This document shows positions 24,801 through 36,800 of a DNA stretch of 64,000 bases, in pieces. Within the stretch, counting starts at the first letter, position 1, and each line of letters begins with the position of its first letter. The translations under genes and the position numbers were made by a program. The notes beneath the pieces are model-generated. The model made no database searches. It saw only the letters and a list, made by a program, of their open reading frames with translations, and was not told where the DNA came from. Source of the stretch: Mactromeris polynyma (lineage: Eukaryota; Mollusca; Bivalvia; Venerida; Mactridae). The stretch covers positions 668,819 through 732,818 of the forward strand of contig JASFXZ010000043.1 in NCBI GenBank assembly GCA_032209605.1. The letters run 5' to 3'.

Positions 24801-27800
24801 TGTCACAGGCATCACTAACATTTGTTGACATGTTGTGACAATAAATACAATCTTATATGTCACAGGCATCACTAACATTTGTTGACATGTTGTGACAATA
24901 AATACAATCTTATATGTCCCAGGCATCACTGACATTTGTTGACATGTTGTAACAATAAATACAATCTTATATGTCTCAGGCATCACTGACATTTGTTGAC
25001 ATGTTGTAACAATAAATACAATCTTATATGTCACAGGCATCACTGACATTTGTTGACATGTTGTAACATTATACAATCTTATATGTCTCAGGCATCACTG
25101 ACATTTGTTGACATGTTGTAACATTATACAATCTTATATGTCCCAGGCATCACTGACATTTGTTGACATGTTGTAACATTATACAATCTTATATGTCTCA
25201 GGCATCACTGACATTTGTTGACATGTTGTAACAATAAATACAATCTTATATGTCCCAGGCATCACTAACATTTGTTGACATGTTGTAACAATAAATACAA
25301 TCTTATATGTCCCAGGCATCACTGACATTTGTTGACATGTTGTAACAATATACAATCTTATATGTCTCAGGCATCACTGACATTTGTTGACATGTTGTAA
25401 CACTAAATATAATCTTATATGTCACAGGCATCACTGACATTTGTTGACATGTTGTAACATTATACAATCTTATATGTCTCAGGCATCACTGACATTTGTT
25501 GACATGTTGTAACAATAAATACAATCTTATATGTCCCAGGCATCACTAACATTTGTTGACATGTTGTAACAATAAATACAATCTTATATATCCCAGGCAT
25601 CACTGACATTTGTTGACATGTTGTAACAATATACAATCTTATATGTCTCAGGCATCACTGACATTTGTTGACATGTTGTAACACTAAATATAATCTTATA
25701 TGTCACAGGCATCACTGACATTTGTTGACATGTTGTAACATTATACAATCTTATATGTCTCAGGCATCACTAACATTTGTTGACATGTTGTAACAATAAA
25801 TACAATCTTATATGTCCCAGGCATCACTGACATTTGTTGACATGTTGTAACAATAAATACAATCTTATATGTCACAGGCATCACTAACATTTGTTGACAT
25901 GTTGTAACAATAAATACAATCTTATATGTCACAGGCATCACTAACATTTGTTGACATGTTGTAACAATAAATACAATCTTATATGTCCCAGGCATCACTG
26001 ACATTTGTTGACATGTTGTAACAATAAATACAATCTTATATGTCCCAGGCATCACTGACATTTGTTGTTTGAAATTTGAAACAAAGAATGAATACATTCA
26101 GACCTCATTTACTCAACAACCTTCTAGTGAATGTAACAGTAGTGGAATCAAAGTGCTGTGTGGAGCGTATCCTTATAAATACTCAGTATCATCCAAAATG
26201 AATATCAGGTCCCAATATATCTTCTTAAAGACGTCAAATAGAAATTGATTATTCAAAACCATGCATTAATCAAAATGAAATTTCGGACCCAATTAATTCA
26301 AATGTATGAGGTCTCAGACTGTATATATCTGAAATTTAAGAATAAATTGTTTGTTGACAAGCCCAGCAAGACATTTTTACTTGAAATACCTCTTAGTAAG
26401 CAGACTGAGTGTATAGCATATCCATCCATTACAGTGATACAAGTGTTCCTCCGTATCCATCCATTACAGTGATACAAGTGTTCCTCCGTATCCATCCATT
26501 ACAATGATACAAGTGTTCCTCCGTATCCATCCATTACAATGATACAAGTGTTCCTCCGTATCCATCCATTACAGTGATACAAGTGTTCCTCCGTATCCAT
26601 CCATTACAGTGATACAAGTGTTCCTCCGTATCCATCCATTACAGTGATACAAGTGTTCCTCCGTATCCATCCATTACAGTGATACAAGTGTTCCTCCGTA
26701 TCCATCCATTACAGTGATACAAGTGTTCCTCCGTATCCATCCATTACAATGATACAAGTGTTCCTCCGTATCCATCCATTACAATGATACAAGTGTTCCT
26801 CCGTATCCATCCATTACAATGATACAAGTGTTCCTCCGTATCCATCCATTACAATGATACAAGTGTTCCTCCGTATCCATCCATTACAATGATACAAGTG
26901 TTCCTCCGTATCCATCCATTACAATGATACAAGTGTTCCTCCGTATCCATCCATTACAATGATACAAGTGTTCCTCCGTATCCATCCATTACAATGATAC
27001 AAGTGTTCCTCCGTATCCATCCATTACAATGATACAAGTGTTCCTCCGTATCCATCCATTACAATGATACAAGTGTTCCTCCGTATCCATCCATTACAAT
27101 GATACAAGTGTTCCTCCGTATCCATCCATTACAATGATACAAGTGTTCCTCCGTATCCATCCATTACAATGATACAAGTGTTCCTCCGTATCCATCCATT
27201 ACAATGATACAAGTGTTCCTCCGTATCCATCCATTACAATGATACAAGTGTTCCTCCGTATCCATCCATTACAATGATACAAGTGTTCCTCCGTATCCAT
27301 CCATTACAATGATACAAGTGTTCCTCCGTATCCATCCATTACAATGATACAAGTGTTCCTCCGTATCCATCCATTACAATGATACAAGTGTTCCTCCGTA
27401 TCCATCCATTACAATGATACAAGTGTTCCTCCGTATCCATCCATTACAATGATACAAGTGTTCCTCCGTATCCATCCATTACAATGATACAAGTGTTCCT
27501 CCGTATCCATCCATTACAATGATACAAGTGTTCCTCCGTATCCATCCATTACAATGATACAAGTGTTCCTCCGTATCCATCCATTACAGTGATACAAGTG
27601 TTCCTCCTTATCCATCCATTACAGTGATACAAGTGTTCCTCCGTATCCATCCATTACAATGATACAAGTGTTCCTCCGTATCCATCCATTACAATGATAC
27701 AAGTGTTCCTCCGTATCCATCCATTACAGTGATACAAGTGTTCCTCCGTATCCATCCATTACAATGATACAAGTGTTCCTCCGTATCCATCCATTACAAT

Positions 27801-30800
27801 GATACAAGTGTTCCTCCGTATCCATCCATTACAATGATACAAGTGTTCCTCCGTATCCATCCATTACAATGATACAAGTGTTCCTCCGTATCCATCCATT
27901 ACAGTGATACAAGTGTTCCTCCGTATCCATCCATTACAATGATACAAGTGTTCCTCCGTATCCATCCATTACAATGATACAGGTGTTCCTCCGTATCCAT
28001 CCATTACAATGATACAAGTGTTCCTCCGTATCCATCCATTACAATGATACAAGTGTTCCTCCGTATCCATCCATTACAATGATACAGGTGTTCCTCCGTA
28101 TCCATCCATTACAATGATACAAGTGTTCCTCCGTATCCATCCATTACAATGATACAAGTGTTCCTCCGTATCCATCCATTACAATGATACAAGTGTTCCT
28201 CCGTATCCATCCATTACAATGATACAGGTGTTCCTCCGTATCCATCCATTACAATGATACAGGTGTTCCTCCGTATCCATCCATTACAATGATACAAGTG
28301 TTCCTCCGTATCCATCCATTACAATGATACAGGTGTTCCTCCGTATCCATCCATTACAATGATACTAGTGTTCCTCCGTATCCATCCATTACAATGATAC
28401 AGGTGTTCCTCCGTATCCATCCATTACAATGATACAAGTGTTCCTCCGTATCCATCCATTACAATGATACAAGTGTTCCTCCGTATCCATCCATTACAAT
28501 GATACAAGTGTTCCTCCGTATCCATCCATTACAATGATACTAGTGTTCCTCCGTATCCATCCATTACAATGATACAAGTGTTCCTCCGTATCCATCCATT
28601 ACAATGATACAGGTGTTCCTCCGTATCCATCCATTACAATGATACAGGTGTTCCTCCGTATCCATCCATTACAATGATACAAGTGTTCCTCCGTATCCAT
28701 CCATTACAATGATACAAGTGTTCCTCCGTATCCATCCATTACAATGATACTAGTGTTCCTCCGTATCCATCCATTACAATGATACAGGTGTTCCTCCGTA
28801 TCCATCCATTACAATGATACAAGTGTTCCTCCTTCTCACAACACGGATGGAACAACATGATAACATGAGATCAGAATTTATTGTCAAACATCTTCAGTTA
28901 TCTCCTGTAATATCCTGATGTCCAGTTTGTGTGCCAAACATGACGTTTCCAGAATCAATGTTTTATATTTTCTATTATTGTGTGGGATAAAGTACCAATA
29001 TGAAAGATGACTGCTTTTCAGTTTCTGTTTCTGCTGGTGTATGGCAGTACAGTGGAACCCCTCCAAACCAGAATCCCTGAAAATTGTTGTCTTTGTTTCT
29101 TCATATTTCTTTAAAACTGGACTTCCCACTGACAAAAAACCCTCTAAACCAAACTTGATTTTTTGTCTGGAAGGTGTTTGGTTGGAGGGGTTCCACTGCA
29201 CTGTATAAGTATAGAAGATTGCGTCACGATTTGTTACAATGTCAGGTGTCCCTGTAGGTTATTGCTTGAATTATTAATGACATTATTTATGTCTTGGTAG
29301 CTTAATTATAGATAAAGATGTCAATAATTGAGTACTACTTCTCTATTATTGTCGCGTCTATAATTGGCGCTTGCTTCTGCTTCATAATGTGAACAAAATA
29401 TACAAGCAAAGCGTAGGGTGATAAGTATTTATTCTATACCAAGTCTGTTTTATTGTGCTCATTGCTTGACCAGTCAAAGCACAGGAGATTGTCTTGAGTT
29501 CTCTCCCTTTATCCTTTCTATAGTATTATATATACATATGCTAAAGAATGGATAAAGGTAGAGTCAGTTGTATAAGGGATAATGGGAGAGATGGGAGAGA
29601 ACTTGTGAGAATGTCCTGTGAGTAAAGGTAATAGTAATAGATCAATGTTTAATGGACATGTGAAACAGTCCTGAAATTGACTGGCTCCGAATATTATTAC
29701 AATGCAACTTGACTGACATTTATAGATACAACATTACATTATCAATGATTATTATAATGTTATATTACAGGCAGAGTTCAGTGAGATCAATTTGGCATCT
29801 TACTCTGATACTGGTACCATGGTTGATATTCAAGTAACCAGGCAGGGAACCAAAGTTGTCAGGTAGTATTCCTTGGTACCTAAATGTTTAATGAAGCACA
29901 TTTTATATAATGCAATTTGAACTTGGGTCGTGTATCAACAAGGATGTTTAAATCAATATAAGAATTGTCAATGGCTCTACGTCAAGTCAAAAATTCTTAA
30001 TCTACAAGGCGTGTTATTATTATTTGATAAAATCTGACATTAATTTTAAAGGTATTTAAAAATTAAATGTTCACGTGTAGGAGTGTGTAATGTGTAACAC
30101 AAAATATAGAATGAATCACTTGATAACTACAGTCAAACCTCAATAATAAGACCACTCTTTTAAGTGAGGTTTTACTGTAGATATTAATTATTAACTATGA
30201 AGATCAGTCAAACAAGGAAACAAAAGTTCTACAATATTTACATTGGCACAAAATGTTATTGAGTTTAAATCCCAGAAATTATTGATCGCCAAGTTGTTAA
30301 TGTATGGGGACTTTTTGTGTACAAAACGTTGATAAAGTTTTTTTTGAAGTGAAATGACTTTATCCAATGATAATTCTTGCATAAAGCCTAGTGGTTCTAA
30401 CATTTATATTTTCCATTTCAATGCTTTTTGTTTTTTTGTTTTACACGGTTTGGTGCATAATATTTCCAGCTAGTAGCAAACACGATCATTCTTACTGTAT
30501 AACTTAAGTTTTTAAGCTGAAGATACTTGATACTAGGTCATGAGTTGTGCATCAAGTTACTGAAATTAATTTGGTTATGTTAATTATCATTTGTTAGTCC
30601 TAAATGTCAGTAATCATTCTGTAACTGTGTTAAATAATTTGTTGCCAGGCAACATGATAAAATAACAGTGCAAGTTCAACTTTTTAATTCCATTTCAATG
30701 TTTATACACAATATATTAATCAGGAAAAAAAATCTCTTTGAAAGGCAGCATATTGTATATTTTTACCAAACAAGATGCGTTTACAGTACTCAATGTGGTG

Positions 30801-33800
30801 CCTGCAGTGATGTTTGTTTTACTGTCATTCTTTTATAGGCTTCATGAAATCCCAGAAGCAATCAACTTTAAAATAGTGACTTAATGTCATAAAAGTTCCA
30901 ATGAAAGGCAATGATTTTTGTCCTTGTATGTTTGATTCCATGTTGTAAGCATGATGTTGTTGTTGTCAGACTGTTGGGTATAAGCGGGAATTGTTTGTTG
31001 TTATCATTTGAACAGAGCTATAAATGATGATATATCTCCAGTGTTGTTCATGCTGTCACCCACAACAATATTGTATTCTTCCTTTTTCATTATTTGCTGT
31101 CTTTTAAGAAGAGCTAAAACAAAAACAGAGAGCATATTATGGACTTTTATCTGAGATTTTGCATAATTGACAATAATTTGAGTTAATCAGACTTGAAACC
31201 TGAAACAGAATTGTTGTTTTAAATATTTGCTCAGAATGGTTGGAGATGTGTTGAGGACAAACTCTTGTTTACATACACAAGTTGAAGCGTAATTAAGTGT
31301 TGTGGATGCATGTTGCATCAACAATCTGTTGTCACATGTTATTTTAGTCTTCAAAAAAAACTTAAATACTTATATGGAAGTTTGACTATCATTACAATGT
31401 TCCTGTCTCGTGTTTGTTGTCACTTCTTCCAGAATAAAAAAAGATCATCTTACTTTCTCCTATTTACCAGGCAAATTATATACACTTGGTTTGTGAGTAG
31501 AAAACAGGCTGTTTTAGTTCATTATTCAGTCTGATGATTCAAAGTTAAGAGATTTGTTTATTGTTAGGCTGAGATAATATCCTGAGATCCGGGTTATATC
31601 TTGCCAAAATTGCCTGGTCGAGAACATTTTCACCAAGCCTTATTGATCTGTTTAGGAAGAATTGATCAAGTTTTGCAGAACTGCAAACAAAGGAAGGAAA
31701 TCTGTGCAAACGTGATACAGTCATGACATTGCTTTTGTGTGTTTCCTAGAATGACCTGCTTTTACAAGACATTCTAATTGAATAAAGTAGTTTTTACAAA
31801 GTTTGTGTTTATAACATTTACATAGGAAAAGCCTGACTCGTCAAAAACTGTTCAACAATGCATCTTTCTAGTGCAGATATATAGCTGTCTTCAGTCCTTT
31901 TGGGTCCAGCCCTTAATCTCATTCATAAACATGAAAAAACTAGAAAAAGGGATGGATAAGGGTGTAAAGGATCAAACTCCCTGTAGAGGTTACCTCCCTT
32001 CTCTGTATCTTTAATGGGGTTTTTGGCTTTCTTATTTCCTGGAACTTTACCAATATGCTTTACATTTGATTACAGGATCGTGAATGCTTTTGGAAACCCA
32101 GTATGATATGTCTGTCCATTTTATGGCTAGTCGTTGGTATGAAAATCTTACATTGTACATGTAATACTGTTGGTCATATAATGTTATGTTTAGAAAACCC
32201 TAGATCTGGCTGGGTTAGTTGTATGTTTTCCCTCATAGTTTGAATAAAGATATTACATTCAAAATCATCAATCTTCCACCTCGGATTCCGGTCATGAGGA
32301 GTTCAACTGACTGCCATACATGACTAAAATACCGTTGAAAAACAAATGTAAAACCACCAGACAAACAAAGATCGATTTTGCACAAGAGAGAAAAATTGTT
32401 ACACATGACAGTTAGCTATTTAAAACAGTAAGTTACTCTGTTTGAAGTGATTTATACTAGGGAATAGAAATATTTGTATAAATGTTCGATATTCCCAGCA
32501 ATTCACTCTCGTATTGTTGTATAAGCTAGCTATACTCATGTATGTACGGCTAGATTAGAGATTAATATTTTTTTATTTAATGTGTAATTGTAACATATTG
32601 TATTTATTTCAGATCGTTTAAGCCAGATTTTTTGCTGATACGACAACATGTCAGAGATGCAGGAGAGGACTGGAGAAATATTCTCATTGGCTTCCAATAT
32701 GGCGGCATTCCTAGTATCAATAACTTGCATGCTTGCTATAACTTCCTGGACAAACCTTGGGTGGTAGGTACATACTGAACATGATTTAAAGTAGAGTGAA
32801 GTTGAACATACAAAGTGCTGTGCATGCCTTCAGGTCTGGGTTCCTGGAGTTAGGAGAATTGATAATGTATGATTAAAACAGTTTCAAACAAAATTTTATG
32901 AAGTTTTCATTATGTTCTGAATATGTTCTGAATACAACTATGTTATTGTATACACTTATCTTATGTAACATTCTCCATAATCAAGTTCATCATCATACTT
33001 AAGTGAATCACTAAACATTTTCATAATTATGACTGAATTAATTGTAAGATAGTTTTGCCTAGCTCAAATGTCACTCCGGTGCAATATGAAAACATTGCCT
33101 AGCTCAAATGTCACACCAGTGCTATACTAATACAATGCCTAGCTCCAATGTCACTCCAGTGCAACATGAATACAATGCCTAGCTCCAATGTCACTCCAGT
33201 GCAACATGAATACAATGCCTAGCTCCAATGTCACTCCGGTGCAGTATGAATACAATGCCTAGCTCCAATGTCACTCCGGTGCAGTATGAATACAATGCCT
33301 AGCTCCAATGTCACTGCAGTGCAACATGAATACAATGCCTAGCTCCAATGTCATTCTGGTGCAGTATGAATACAATGCCTAGCTTCAATGTCATTCCGGT
33401 GTAGTATGAATACAATGCCTAGCTCCAATGTCATTCCGGTGCAGTATGAATACAATGCCTAGCTTCAATGTCATTCCGGTGCAGTATGAATACAATGCCT
33501 AGCTTCAATGTCATTCCGGTGCAGTATGAATACAATGCCTAGCTTCAATGTCATTCCGGTGCAGTATGAATACAATGCCTAGCTCCAATGTCATTCCAGT
33601 GCAGTATGAATACAATGCCTAGCTTCAATGTCATTCCGGTGCAGTATGAATACAATGCCTAGCTCCAATGTCATTCTGGTGTAGTATGAATACAATGCCT
33701 AGCTCCAATGTCACACCAGTGCAATATTAATACAATACCTAGCTCCAATGTCACTCTGGTGCAACATGAATACAATGCCTAGCTCCAATGTCACTCCAGT

Positions 33801-36800
33801 GCAACATGAATACAATGCCTAGCTTCAATGTCACTCCAGTGCAACATGAATACAATGCCTAGCTCCAATGTCACTCCAGTGCAACATTAATACAATGCCT
33901 AGCTCCAATGTCACTCCGGTGCAACATGAATACAACGCCTAGCTCCAATGTCTCACCAGTGCAATATGAATACAATGTTTAGCTCCAATGTCACTCCGGT
34001 GCAACATGAATACAATGCCTAGCTCCAATGTCACTCCGGTGCAACATGAATACAATGCCTAGCTCCAATGTCTCACCAGTGCAATATGAATACAATGTCT
34101 AGCTCCAATGTCACTCCGGTGCAACATGAATACAATGCCTAGCTCCAATGTCTCACCAGTGCAATATGAATACAATGCCTAGCTTCAATGTCACATCAGT
34201 GCAACATGAATACAATGCCTAGCTCCAATGTCACTCCAGTGCAACATGAATACAATGCCTAGCTCCAATGTCACTCCAGTGCAACATGAATACAATGCCT
34301 AGCTCCAATGTCACTCCAGTGGAACATTAATACAATGCCTAGCTCCAATGTCACTCCAGTGCAACATGAATACAATGCCTAGCTCTAATGTCACTCCAGT
34401 GCAGCATCAATACAATGCCTAGCTCCAATGTCACTCCAGTGCAACATGAATACAACCTAGCTTCAATGTCACTCCAGTGCAACATCAATACAATGCATTG
34501 CTTCAATGTCACTCCAGTTCAACATCAATACAATGCATTGCTTCAATGTCACTCCAATGCAACATGAATACTAAAGCAATCATTCGCATTTTACCAATAT
34601 TTTTTTTTTTTTTAATTCCTGACACAATCTGTATAATGTAAATAGTTGAGGATGAATTATTAATGTTTTATACCTGTAGGTCCATGTGGAATTATATTTA
34701 TCATCACATCTCAATTCATACTGTCTGTTTTAAGTGTGCACCTATTAAATTCCATGTGGTTATCACAATACCGACAGATTATAATTATTAGGTTGTTCTA
34801 TTGTTAATGTCAATTTGTTAATGAAGAGTCTTTTAATTGTTTAACAATTATTTGTAGCTTGTCTATGTGCTTGAGGAAGCATCCATTAATGAGTCTATAA
34901 TATTTATCTAGATTAATTGGATTTTTCAAATTTCTGTTACTTTACTCATATCTGTCAATGGATAAGTCATTCTGTTCAATAAGCAGGAATACTTGGACCT
35001 AGTAGGTCAAGCTTTGTATGATGATTACATGTGGTCAGTGGATGACCCCTATCACTCTAGGGTCTGTTTGTCAATTGTCATCATTAGAAACAGTGTCAAT
35101 CAGTTATTGATTCATATGAGTCAACCTGATACCAGGATGGATTTTGAAATATCAAGAAAACATGTTTGTGTATTATTTCTGCATGTTCAGTCATATGAGT
35201 TACCTACAGAAACAAAATGTTGTGTCAAGGATGATTGATCCCTACCTGCATAATGCTCGAGACTACTACCTTCAAACTTCATAGAATAGCTAACACATAC
35301 CTCCAACAGGCTGACATGTCGGGGGCAAGCATGTATTACAAACAGTTCTTGTTCAAACTCTTTGTTCAAATCTGTCCTGAACTGTCTGTAAGCTGCTGTA
35401 GAATCTAGATAATACAAGTATTGTCTGTAAGCTGCTGTACGTAGAATCTAGATAATACAAGTATTGTTTGTAAGCTGCTGTAGAATCTAGATAATACAAG
35501 TATTGTCTGTAAGCTGCTGTACGTAGAATCTAGATAATACAAGTATTGTCTGTAAGCTGCTGTAGAATCTAGATAATACAAGTATTGTCTGTAAGCTGCT
35601 GTACGTAGAATCTAGATAATACAAGTATTGTCTGTAAGCTGCTGTAGAATCTAGATAATACAAGTATTGTCTGTAAGCTGCTGTAGAATCTAGATAATAC
35701 AAGTATTGTCTGTAAGCTGCTGTACGTAGAATCTAGATAATACAAGTATAGTTTGTAAGCTGCTGTAGAATCTAGATAATACAAGTATTGTTTGTAAGCT
35801 GCTGTACGTAGAATCTAGATAATACAAGTATTGTTTGTAAGCTGCTGTACGTAGAATCTAGATAATACAAGTATTGTTTGTAAGCTGCTGTAGAATCTAG
35901 ATAATACAAGTATTGTTTGTAAGCTGCTGTAGAATCTAGATAATACAAGTATTGTTTGTAAGCTGCTGTAGAATCTAGATAATACAAGTATTGTCTGTAA
36001 GCTGCTGTAGAATCTAGATAATACAAGTATTGTCTGTAAGCTGCTGTAGAATCTAGATAATACAAGTATTGTTTGTAAGCTGCTGTAGAATCTAGATAAT
36101 ACAAGTATTGTTCAATGAGAATGAGTGTTTGTACAATACTTCTGTAATAACAATAGCCGTCTGTGTATTGAAGTTACTTTCAATGAAGCAATGAACATGC
36201 TTTTGTGTTTCAGATTTATACTGATTTTCTCACCCTGATATAGACTTCCAAAAGTCACAAAGTCCCAATCATGGAAAATTGCTATTTCTTCATGTCACTG
36301 TCAGTTTCTGCAATCAACAATAATCCACTCCAACATTGATATGGCAGTTTTTCCTTTTCACTAATCAATAAAAGCTTGCCCATTATCAAGTAACGTTTTG
36401 TCTCATTTATATTCTAAAAATATCTCTCCATATCATGTGTGCTTCTAAAATAGAAATTTCTTGTTGCCAACCTAATGAGTGGAATTTTCAAAATGACATA
36501 GAAACCATAATCATTGATCTTAGATAATCCAGTTTGTGTTTTCGGTCTTATTATAACACAGGTCAGAAGCTGAATGTATTTTGGTATCCGTTCTCAAAAC
36601 AACTCAGTAAGTCATAATGATATCTAAGTGAAGGGCACAATGAGACAATTTCTTGATAATTATTAGCACCCAACTCCTGCTGTTCATGCTTCATTCGCTT
36701 TGGTATTTTCTTCTATAACAAAACAGGACCCCGAAAGTCTGGCATCAGAGACATTGTTATCAATTGTCAGGAAGTCATAATAATAGAAAATGATATTTTA

